From Xestospongia muta (taxonomy: Eukaryota; Porifera; Demospongiae; Haplosclerida; Petrosiidae), in the NCBI GenBank assembly GCA_963693285.1, contig OY848924.1:805501-869500 (forward strand): a stretch of DNA of 64,000 bases, read 5' to 3'. The first letter of the stretch is position 1, and the number at the start of each line of letters is the position of its first letter. The position numbers and the translations under genes were made by a program. Below are positions 36,181-47,447 of the stretch, piece by piece. The notes beneath the pieces are model-generated. The model was not told where the DNA came from and made no database searches. It was given only the letters and a program-made list of their open reading frames with translations.

Positions 36181-37660
36181 ATCAATCTTTAGAGATTGAA
36201 GGTGATAACTCTCAGTGGTAAGGGCTGTATCCACTGGTATTCAAAAGATGCTTGTTTGAGCTGAGTATATATAGCTGCTACAAATTGTAATGTCTAGAGC
36301 AGTATGAAGATAAATAAGATTAATGACTAAGTTAGAAGCTAGGTATACAGAAGTTATGTTATAAATACTAAAGTTTACAATTATCCTGGACGGACTAGAG
36401 ATCAAAGCCATATCTATCATTAAATCAAGTCTAACATTGCATGAGACAAACCCTCCCTCTGTATGCATGTAATCTTAGTATAATTGGACATTCACAAAAC
36501 AGAATCAATGATCATGAGGGCATAGCCCTAGGGATTGTTGATATTGCTAAGTGTATTTCCAATACATTCAACTTAGAGATGTTGTAAGTGTCATAAGATG
36601 AATACATTACATAGTTACCAAATATATCAGACCTAAGTACATACAATATAGTAATTAGACAGTATAATAATAAACGTTATTGTACTTTGTGATGATGGGC
36701 AAGAATTAATAGAAATAGATGAGAAAAAGAACGTTCATGTATACCAGCTAAGAAGTACTTGAAATATTACATTAAATATGTATTGACCTTTCACTGATGG
36801 CTACTATAATTGTCATAGCTTCAATGAGTAAAATTATGATAAGAAACAAATCAACACTATGAACAGTATGATTGATGTATATCCCCTCATAGATAAGGGT
36901 GTGTGATGTTTACATCTAATAAGTAGTGTGTATTTTTATATACTCTATCTGAGACTTAATATATCATTTGTTTTTATAATGTACTTGAGGGAAAGCACAT
37001 TTATCACAACTTTGCTTCATTTGTTATCATAATTTCACTCATAGTAGCTATGATAAGAAATCTATCGGGACAGTATGTTATGTTTATTGTAGTTTCCAAA
37101 GGTTGTACATGTATGTCTTCAGATTTTTTTCTCTGGCAGCGAAGGTATTTGAGGAGGGATGATGATGATATAGATTGGGTTTAATTTATATTGTGTGTTA
37201 ATAATCATCACATTTTTAATATACAGAGAGGTTCATTTTCGCAAAAGTAATGAGTCTGTCATAGTAAAAATGCACAAAGTAAATGTTCATACATTTTAAT
37301 TTTGAGGCTGCTGGTAACAAAGATTTGTGAGAAAGAAGGAAAAAGCAAATACAAGCCATTACTAGCTGGTTTCAGTACCATGACTAATAATTAAAAGAAT
37401 CTCTTCTTAAGACATGTTTATTGTCTTGTGATACTGTTTACAGTGAATTATATCAGTAAAGAGAAAGTACAAAGTACATCATTCAATTGTTGTTATTGCT
37501 GAAGGAAAATATACTTTATAATAGTACCATGTACCATGGGAAGTACACTTTGTAATGTAGTACCATGTTTAGAACTAAGACACTTTTAACCTTCAGACTT
37601 TTATTTGGAGAAGTTATTCTGTAGGAACACATATCAAAACTTTATATCAAGTCTTGAAAT

Positions 37661-40600
37661 ATGGCTAATATACAAATATCTTCTGATAAATGGAATCATG
37701 TGAGTTTGTATAGTATATGTACAATATAGTGTAGTCCAAACATTTTATATCATTGTTATCAATGGACACAAAGTTATCTCTTCTAGAAAATGTACATCAG
37801 TAAGGTTACTTATAGTATATAACAATGTATAGGGTCCAATAGTCTAATGGTAGACAATTGTCCACTGCATATTATTAGTATATTAAAGTAGAGATGGCAA
37901 AACAACAAAGTAAGTGAATGTAGAATAATTCCTAAGAAATGGAGACAGGAAATATTGGATCTTTGTTTTAACCATTGAAGAGACAACCTCGATTGAAAAT
38001 TATCTATATCTTATAAATCTATATCTTACTATTTCAGAGCTATGATTTACCACTTTTCAATGCTGCTAAAGATGGAGACCTAGAGAGATTGATGTCAGCT
38101 CTTAAAAATGGAGCTGATGTAAATTATAGAGATGAAGTTAGTTTTAAATAATAATTTTGTTTCTGGTATAAATGTCATTCAATGAAATTAGCAAGAATAC
38201 TTAATACATGTACTTATTGTGGAAAAGTGACATAAAATAATTAATGATTAATTAATTAATCATTAATTATTTTTATGTCACTTTTCCGTAATAAGTACAT
38301 GTATCCACTATTTAGTGAAATGAAATGCTTTCACTTACAATAAAATGATGACAAGTCAGTAAAACAATTAAATATATGTGACACACCTCTCTATTAGAAT
38401 AATATTAGAATATCTTATATTAGAATATCTAACTGTATCTTGTCAGTTCAGTTGTATATTATTTTGTCCCTTCTCTATTTAATATCTATTATTAATATCC
38501 ATATGTCATGTAATATAATTAATATTATTATATATTGTTATGTCTTTAGAAATCTGATAAGAAGTCTATACGTTTTGATTAGGATACTAACCCCCTAATA
38601 TAATCATTAATTTTATACCTAATTATAGAAAATGTATGGCAATAAACTATTTTGTTGTAATTTCCTTTAAGCAAATCAGTTGAACTACTATAGCTTTTCA
38701 GTGTGTGACTTACACTCACTAACATGTGGTATAAAAAGTATGTGTAGTATTACTACAGTGTAAGCTGTAGCTATTTTAATTATTATTAAATTGTAGGAGT
38801 GTACTCAATAGAGATTCTGTCAGGTGAACACTTTCAAGCATCTGGTTGGCTGTAAGTAACACTACCCACATATCTATAATTATATATAGCAAACTTTCAG
38901 ATAAAATTTGTTTGTATATAGTCAGGTTGTCTACCATGACTGATGTCACTTCAGACTTAATAAGAAACACTGATTGATCTTTGTGCAGACTTTGGGTTTT
39001 GTTGAATTTTTGGTACATTTGTAATCAAAAGAAATTGGTAAGTAATATACTTGTAGAATTAGTTACTGAACTGCCATCATGTGATATTACATAATATGCA
39101 TGAAGTAATAGCTCAGTCTTTCACAATCAATCTTTAGAGATTGAAGGTGATAACTCTCAGTGGTAAGGGCTGTATCCACTGGTATTCAAAAGATGCTTGT
39201 TTGAGCTGAGTATATATAGCTGCTACAAATTGTAATGTCTAGAGCAGTATGAAGATAAATAAGATTAATGACTAAGTTAGAAGCTAGGTATACAGAAGTT
39301 ATGTTATAAATACTAAAGTTTACAATTATCCTGGACGGACTAGAGATCAAAGCCATATCTATCATTAAATCAAGTCTAACATTGCATGAGACAAACCCTC
39401 CCTCTGTATGCATGTAATCTTAGTATAATTGGACATTCACAAAACAGAATCAATGATCATGAGGGCATAGCCCTAGGGATTGTTGATATTGCTAAGTGTA
39501 TTTCCAATACATTCAACTTAGAGATGTTGTAAGTGTCATAAGATGAATACATTACATAGTTACCAAATATATCAGACCTAAGTACATACAATATAGTAAT
39601 TAGACAGTATAATAATAAACGTTATTGTACTTTGTGATGATGGGCAAGAATTAATAGAAATAGATGAGAAAAAGAACGTTCATGTATACCAGCTAAGAAG
39701 TACTTGAAATATTACATTAAATATGTATTGACCTTTCACTGATGGCTACTATAATTGTCATAGCTTCAATGAGTAAAATTATGATAAGAAACAAATCAAC
39801 ACTATGAACAGTATGATTGATGTATATCCCCTCATAGATAAGGGTGTGTGATGTTTACATCTAATAAGTAGTGTGTATTTTTATATACTCTATCTGAGAC
39901 TTAATATATCATTTGTTTTTATAATGTACTTGAGGGAAAGCACATTTATCACAACTTTGCTTCATTTGTTATCATAATTTCACTCATAGTAGCTATGATA
40001 AGAAATCTATCGGGACAGTATGTTATGTTTATTGTAGTTTCCAAAGGTTGTACATGTATGTCTTCAGATTTTTTTCTCTGGCAGCGAAGGTATTTGAGGA
40101 GGGATGATGATGATATAGATTGGGTTTAATTTATATTGTGTGTTAATAATCATCACATTTTTAATATACAGAGAGGTTCATTTTCGCAAAAGTAATGAGT
40201 CTGTCATAGTAAAAATGCACAAAGTAAATGTTCATACATTTTAATTTTGAGGCTGCTGGTAACAAAGATTTGTGAGAAAGAAGGAAAAAGCAAATACAAG
40301 CCATTACTAGCTGGTTTCAGTACCATGACTAATAATTAAAAGAATCTCTTCTTAAGACATGTTTATTGTCTTGTGATACTGTTTACAGTGAATTATATCA
40401 GTAAAGAGAAAGTACAAAGTACATCATTCAATTGTTGTTATTGCTGAAGGAAAATATACTTTATAATAGTACCATGTACCATGGGAAGTACACTTTGTAA
40501 TGTAGTACCATGTTTAGAACTAAGACACTTTTAACCTTCAGACTTTTATTTGGAGAAGTTATTCTGTAGGAACACATATCAAAACTTTATATCAAGTCTT

Positions 40601-43600
40601 GAAATATGGCTAATATACAAATATCTTCTGATAAATGGAATCATGTGAGTTTGTATAGTATATGTACAATATAGTGTAGTCCAAACATTTTATATCATTG
40701 TTATCAATGGACACAAAGTTATCTCTTCTAGAAAATGTACATCAGTAAGGTTACTTATAGTATATAACAATGTATAGGGTCCAATAGTCTAATGGTAGAC
40801 AATTGTCCACTGCATATTATTAGTATATTAAAGTAGAGATGGCAAAACAACAAAGTAAGTGAATGTAGAATAATTCCTAAGAAATGGAGACAGGAAATAT
40901 TGGATCTTTGTTTTAACCATTGAAGAGACAACCTCGATTGAAAATTATCTATATCTTATAAATCTATATCTTACTATTTCAGAGCTATGATTTACCACTT
41001 TTCAATGCTGCTAAAGATGGAGACCTAGAGAGATTGATGTCAGCTCTTAAAAATGGAGCTGATGTAAATTATAGAGATGAAGTTAGTTTTAAATAATAAT
41101 TTTGTTTCTGGTATAAATGTCATTCAATGAAATTAGCAAGAATACTTAATACATGTACTTATTGTGGAAAAGTGACATAAAATAATTAATGATTAATTAA
41201 TTAATCATTAATTATTTTTATGTCACTTTTCCGTAATAAGTACATGTATCCACTATTTAGTGAAATGAAATGCTTTCACTTACAATAAAATGATGACAAG
41301 TCAGTAAAACAATTAAATATATGTGACACACCTCTCTATTAGAATAATATTAGAATATCTTATATTGAGTACTGATATTAATATTGTACCAGTCAATGTA
41401 ACCTATTATAATTAATTTTCTCTAGTGTCTGGAGACAGCTCTACATTGGGCCTCATATAAAAGTCACTCTGAAATAGTCCAGTTACTCTTAAAGTATAAA
41501 GCTGATCCCAATATTTGTAACAAGGTCAGTGTATATTGTGTAAAGATATTGTTGTATGTATACATAGTATTAAGTCTATATCATACTAGTACAGGATATA
41601 TAGTGTATAGTGTGAGTTAGTGATATAATTTATGTTAAAATTGTACTAGTCAATGTAACTTATAATAATTAATTTCTATAGGATCAGAGGACAGCTCTAT
41701 ATTGGGCCACACGAAATGGTAACACTAAGGTAGTTCAGTTACTCTTAAAATATAATGCTGATCCCAATATTTGTGACAAGGTCAGTGTATATTGTGTATA
41801 GATATTGTCATGTGTACTACATAGTATTAAGTCTATATCATACTAGTACAGGATATATAGTGCATAGTGTGAATTAGTGATATAATTGATGTTAATATTG
41901 TACTAGTCAATGTAACACATAATAATTAATTTCTCTAGGATCAGCAGACAGCTCTACATTTGGTCTCATATAAAGGTCACACTGAAATAGTCCATTTACT
42001 CTTACAACATAATGCTGATCCCAATATTTATAACAAGGTCAGTGTGTATTGTTTATGATATTGTTGCGGTGGCCCAATAGGTCACATTTTAGTTTAGGGT
42101 TTAGTGATATAATTAATATGTTAATATTGTACTAGTCAATGTAACCTATAAGAATTAATTTCTACAGGATCAGAGGACAGCGCTATATTGGGCTTCGATA
42201 ATTGGTCATCCTAAAATAGTCCAGTTACTATTACAGTATAATGCTGATCCCAATATTTGTACTAAGGTCAGTATATAACTCATTTTGTTGATAATTTACT
42301 GTTAATTAGACTGGTGATACTGCATTGCATATTGCCTGCAGTAAGGGTCATGTTAATTTTATTAACTTCTTGCTATCTGAAGGAGCAGATTTAACTATTA
42401 AGAATAATGATGGTAAAACTCCACTGGATGTATGTCCAGATGCTAACAGAGATGAATTTGTTAGTCTCTTTACCAAATACAATCCAAAGCGAGGTGAGGT
42501 ATTATTAAAGATCAACAACACTACACACTCACACATATCTTATTTGTTATTATCTAGTTTTGGAAGATGTGTCTAAGTGGAATATTGAATATGTTGAAGA
42601 CGACCAGGTCTTTGAGAAAAGAGACTATGGAGTCATGTTAGTTATTCCACCATCAGCAGTAGAGAAGAAAGAAGAAGTTAAAACTGAAGTAAAGGTTGTT
42701 GCACCAGTGGAAACAGATATCATTCTTCCTCCAGATGTTGAGGTTGTGAGCTGTTTCTATAAAATTGAAACAACTGGAAAATTTTCAAAACCTATTGAGC
42801 TTCATATTCAACATAATGTTGAACTCACATCACAAGAAGAATGTGAACAGTTAGCCTTTATAAAAGCTAAAGGTCCACCACCTTATAAATTTGAGTTACT
42901 GCCCACTGATACACAAGAGTTTAGACCTTATGACAACTCTGGAGTTGTTAGGCTGTGTGATTTCTCTCCAGTTGCTGTAGTTAAGAAAACGTCACAAAAA
43001 AAGAGTGTTCTATTTCAACAGCCATCTTACAGTTATGTAGTGACAGTTTTTGTCAAGCAGATGATGAAATCTTGTTGGGAAATACGAGCAGTAGTCACAA
43101 AGAATCTTGGACCTTTCTTAAAGGTATATTTGTCAAATAATGAAAAGATTAAATAGTTCTTGTCATTGGAAGTTTAAAAGATATTAACGTCATTCATAAT
43201 ATGCTTTTGTGTTTATTAGAGAGTAATGACTGAGGCTTGTTTTGAAAATTGGAAGAGAATAGAACCAGTCTCTTTTTTCTTTGATCCTGACATTAATGAA
43301 GTGACAATTACTAATGAGTACTATGAGATCAAACCAATGATCAATCCATTTCAAGTAAAGTATTTAGTTGATGTTGTGACTATTTTATTTTTACTTTATC
43401 AAAGGTTTCTAAGGAAAGCGTTGATAAATGTCAACCTGATACTGCCCTCCCTTACCTAAAATTTAAAGCCTTTCTTAAAGATGATGATGTTACTGACCTT
43501 GAGCTTAATTTTAAAGGAATGAGAGAAGAGACAAGTTTAGTGATTGCTAGTTATGATTTGAAACAAATCAAAGGTATGGAAATGAGACAATTAAACCTTT

Positions 43601-45645
43601 TTTAATTAATATATGCATAATTTAATATGTAATGAATGACTTTACAAGCTAAAATAATAATATATTTTTATGTAGATATACATGCTCCTACTTCAACTGC
43701 TAATACTCCTAGTTCTGTTGATAATCAATCTTCTACTAGTACTCCTCCTATTGCCAGTAATCCTTCTCATTCCAGTACAAAATCTTCATGTCAACAAAAT
43801 ATTCCAAATGACTTGTTATGTGAGTCATTTTACTGTAAAATAAAAGTTGTTATTAGACATTGTACTTTAACATTATGTAATATTATGGAAAAGCATTTTT
43901 CTTCATTAGATAAGCAACCAAAGAAGCGTTACCTGATGACATTACTTCATCCAATTAAGTATATGTGGAATACAATTGGTGAACAACTTGAAGTGCGTTA
44001 TGGTGATATAAAGTCTGCAGAGTACAATGAGTCATATGACCATACCAGAAAACTCTCTGAAGTCCTTCAGGTCTGGAGGGATAAGAGAACTTGTCTGGTT
44101 TGTTGGCAAACAATTATTACTGTTGTAGAAGAGCCACCTGTAGAAAACAAAGCAGTAGCTGATGAGATATATCAGTTCTTAACAAGACCAGATATTCAGA
44201 ATGAATATCTGTCTTCTCATCATCAGACTGGTAAAATGATTTTTATTATTTATAAAAATGTTCTTTGTCATCACTCAAGGTCAAATGATAAGTACTTTTA
44301 ATTCTCCTCCTCCAATTGTACCAAAACCTACTGAAAAGAAAGGTATAAGTTCTAACCAAATTTTAGATTAATCATCAATTTTTTTCCTTTCTAGTGGAGA
44401 TACATGTTGATGATGAAATGGAACAAGAATCTCCTCCATTACCATCATTTGATCCTATTGGAGTAAGTGCTATTTTAAAAACTATCAAAATACCTTTATC
44501 TTTCTTAGTTTGCTGCTCATTGTCTTCTTAAACAAGCTAAACAATGGGAAGAGAAAGATAATGATATGATAGTAGCTACTAAACGTATGGCCAGACTGAT
44601 GATGCAAATGTCAAAGTTTGATAAGTAAGTTTCATAGAATGAAATGTGTACTTTAGTTAACTTATATATAAGTTTTCTTATGAACTGAATCATTTCTTTG
44701 GATTTCTATGTATAAAAAACAAGTATATCTGTAACTATAGAATTATGTTCTGACTAATGGTCTATATCATGTTTGATGATCCTCCTTTATAGAGACGAAG
44801 CAGGTGATGTCACTTCTAAAGAAGATTTTATACAAACAGCTCACCTTATTGTCAAAGAAAGTGAAGAGGTTGTCAATATAGCAGCAAAAGTTGTTGAAGC
44901 CTGTACAGACACACAACTGAAAAATGTGAGTTAAATTGTTAAATAATAAAATTGTACATATATAGAGTAATTTTTAAGTACTAGTAATAAATACAGAGAT
45001 TGATTGATTGTATAATTTATAATTTGCTAGCATTTCTGATTATATTGATTAGTCATGACTATAGGGAAAGTCAGTTTTTTACTCCTGTATATGACTGTTT
45101 GTAAAACTTTGTTTCAACTAGTTTTGTATTTTCTTTATAGACTCTATCACAAGTTATTGATGGTATTCCAAACTATGCTACTCAACTCAAAATTAATGTT
45201 GATGTGCATGGAAGAAGAGAAGGAGATAGTATGTTATAAATTGTGGAGTATTAGTATCCAAATATTGTTATAATCTAAGCAAATGTATAGTTCTAAATAT
45301 TATATGTGAACTGCATGAGAAAGGACCTTACTAAACTGTATGAATACATTCTGTGATATATACCAGTATATAGTTATTATATGATTAGTAGTTTATTATT
45401 ATATTATAATAGTACATGTCATTGTATTATAATGTATTTTACATGTAGTGTTTATCATGTATACTTAATTTTATTTTATAGATCCAGAGGCAGATAAGGA
45501 AGGTACTAGATTGTTGACAGTTAATGCTGAGAATCTTATGTCTGCTGTGAGTGTAGTACTTAATACTACAGAGAGTGCTTTAATAAAAGTACCTCCAGAA
45601 GATCGTGCACATTTGACTGGTCTAAGTTGGATCAAAAAACAATAA
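37661..45645 (+). CDS. Gene F: Ank / ZU5 / Death / alpha-catenin-like tail protein
   Basis: Exons: 37661-37699 and 38038-38136 (repeated at 40606-40644 and 40983-41081 in the duplicated unit), then 41426-41524, 41682-41780, 41939-42037, 42168-42266, 42310-42493, 42558-43123, 43220-43354, 43405-43573, 43676-43819, 43910-44230, 44280-44342, 44395-44462, 44509-44624, 44793-44925, 45141-45228, 45482-45645 (stop TAA). All phases match. Domains: 6 or 7 ankyrin repeats, ZU5 and following beta region, Ser/Thr/Pro linker, Death domain, Pro/Lys linker, and a C-terminal domain resembling the actin-binding tail of alpha-catenin/vinculin. The ATG at 37661 (or 40606) starts MANIQISSDKWNH and splices in phase to the first Ank exon. 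Exon order from 42310 to 44342 is the same as in gene E, so the two arose by duplication, but gene F lacks the CARD-Death front and gains the new tail. Confidence 0.75.
38206..38302. repeat. 97-bp near-perfect palindrome (also at 41151-41247)
   Basis: Two arms of about 46 bases, with GTGACATAAAATAATTAATG at the left and its complement at the right, meet at an AATTAATT centre. There are very few mismatches. It sits in an intron of gene F and could extrude a hairpin; it may be a MITE relic. Confidence 0.85.
38431..41366 (+). repeat. Second copy of the 2945-bp tandem duplication
   Basis: Same content as 35486-38430. After this copy the sequence continues into the Ank array of gene F (exon 41426), so this is the copy whose Ank exon is nearest to the rest of the gene. 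Confidence 0.92.
41426..42493 (+). CDS. Ank-repeat exons of gene F
   Basis: Exons 41426-41524, 41682-41780, 41939-42037 and 42168-42266 are each 99 bases and phase 0, with the same intron blocks as gene E, followed by the 184-base capping exon 42310-42493 (TGDTALHIACSKGHVNF). Typical core: DQRTALYWA--NG-TK-VQLL. The intron 42038-42167 is shortened and carries a TTTAGGG-like stretch in place of the usual block. Confidence 0.85.
42558..43573 (+). CDS. ZU5 block of gene F
   Basis: Exons 42558-43123, 43220-43354 and 43405-43573. Signature: DYGVMLVIPPSAVEKK, PPDVEVVSCFYKIET, GKFSKPIELHIQHNV. About 80 percent like gene E's block by eye, with the same 50-base intron before the last of these exons. 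No autocleavage motif is seen. Confidence 0.8.
43910..44230 (+). CDS. Death domain of gene F
   Basis: 321-base exon, phase 1 in and out, same length as the gene E exon. Motifs: RYLMTLLHPIKYMWNTIGEQ, LSEVLQVWRDKRT, VENKAVADEIYQFL. Expected to pair with other Death domains of this cluster. Confidence 0.82.
44509..45645 (+). CDS. Alpha-catenin/vinculin-like C-terminal tail of gene F
   Basis: Four exons (44509-44624, 44793-44925, 45141-45228, 45482-45645) encode about 165 residues with heptad-rich helices: WEEKDNDMIVATKRMARLMM, QMSKFDK, DFIQTAHLIVKESEEVV, IAAKVVEACTDTQLKN, TLSQVIDGIPNYATQLKI, ENLMSAVSVVLNT and a final LSWIKKQ. The order agrees with the alpha-catenin tail as I know it: DNDMI-AKRMC-IMMEMS-F, then D-I-AAKKI, A--CPD, L--YL--I---QL-I, NLM-AV, and a late V-S-W-K motif. 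Vinculin tail has a comparable pattern. This domain binds F-actin in those proteins; that gene F does so is inference. Gene E lacks it. Confidence 0.72.
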
Positions 45646-47447
45646 TGAACTATCAAACTCAATTACTTACTATTCTGTGTGTTTATATTTTATATTACCT
45701 TTGAAGTTATTCCTGTAGTTTGTTATATATATATAATATTTTTTATTTACTGTGTAGTTTTATTAACCATTGTAGTTATGACATATGCTATGAATTATTG
45801 TCTATTTTTGGAGAAATTGAAGCAAAAGTATAGTTCTAAATATTATATGTGAACTATATGAGAAAGGACCTTACTAAAGTGTATGAATACATTCTGTGGT
45901 ATATACTAGTTTAGATAAGAATCAAAAGACTCAATACCTCAAATATATGTGAGTGGGTGGTTTGATTATCAATAATGTAGGTTGGTTGAAACTGTTAACC
46001 ATGTGCTAATTGTATCATGCAGCTGCCAGCAGATTACAAGTAGGGCTCACTCAATCTCTGAAGGAATGCACAGAATTAATGGATAATACAAGTATTTGCT
46101 GTATTAGTATTGAAAGCACTTGTCCAATGGCTAATTTATTTTGAAATTATCATTGTAAACTCAAGTTAGCATGGATCATCATCACATTATGTGAATGATT
46201 GACCCACAGCACTAGCTGTCATAAGTTCAGTATTGGTAACTTGGAGTTGAAGTGTCAGTTCAAGAGATTAGTGAGTTCACTACTATCACACAATAATAAA
46301 TTAGTTAATAAAATCTTTACATATATTTTAGTGTAGTTGTACATTTGCAATCAAATTTATATTTTGATTGGCTACTATGATATCATCATTATAATTGTTA
46401 ACATATAATTATCTCAAAAATTGTTGAGTACTATACTATCAACTATAGCTTTTCAGTATGTGACTTACACTCACTGACATGTGGTATAAAAGGTATGTGT
46501 AGTATTACTACAGTGTAAACTGTAGGTATTTAATTATTATTAAATTGTAGGAGTGTACTCAATAGAGATTCTGTCAGGTGAACACTTTCAAGCATCTGGT
46601 TGGCTGTAAGTAACACTACCCACATATCTATAATTATATATAGTGTAACTTTCAGATAAAATCTGTTTGTATATAGACAAGTTGTCTACCATGACTGATG
46701 TCACTTCAGACTTAATAAGAAACACTGATTGATCTTTGTGCAGACTTTGGGTCTTGTTGAATTTGTGGTGCATTTGTAATCAAAAGAAATTGGTAAGTAA
46801 TATACTTGTAGAATTAGTTACTGAACTGCCATCATGTGATATTACCTAATATGAATGAAGTGATAGCTTAAGTCTTTCACAATCAATAAGTGAATATAGA
46901 CACTACCTCTTACACTTAGTACCATCCTATGGAGGTCTAATGACAATCTCTAGAAACTTAATGGAGTTTAAATTAGTGATAGTGATAATATGACCTCATG
47001 AATTGAACTCTATCTCTGTAGATTTTTCTTAATTCTTATTTGTCTTTGCTATCAAGAAGGATTCAAGTAATGATCTAATTAAAGATACAGATGGAATTCA
47101 CTTAAAATTTAATTACCAATAAAAAGATCATCCTCTTGACTGAACCTTTGTATGTAGTTTCCATGACAACTGGAAAAACAAATATAACTGACTTAAAATT
47201 TGAACTATACATGTATTTATTTATTCCATGTGTCCATCTTCAGTGTACATTACATATATATGATAATCAGATATATATTTCTACTGACTTCTTATAGACT
47301 CAATTAGAGGAGGAGTTAGGACAAAGGTCACTTGATTTGTTAAGTCACTAATCAAAAATCTGTCAGATGTACTAGTTTGACAAAGAAATCAAAGACCAAC
47401 TAGTCATCTTGTGTATGTAACAAAGACTGTGATATAAAAATTGACAT
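45646..47447. repeat. Spacer with pieces of other loci
   Basis: AT-rich. 46443-46880 is a diverged copy of 35741-36180 and 46886-47173 is a copy of 22668-22953; the two copies abut exactly at a TCACAATCAAT boundary. A near-copy of 45287-45365 lies at 45832-45909. No gene is supported. Confidence 0.7.

Larger units (their letters stand above)
35486..38430 (+). repeat. First copy of a 2945-bp tandem duplication
   Basis: Matches 38431-41366 base for base wherever I compared them, offset 2945. The unit contains a possible CAP-Gly-like exon remnant (35852-35906), the putative first exon of gene F (37661-37699), its first Ank exon (38038-38136) and a 97-base palindrome (about 38206-38302). At the right end the duplication breaks in a short AATATCTTATATTAGAATAT repeat. 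The near-perfect identity means either a very recent event or an assembly artefact. Confidence 0.92.
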
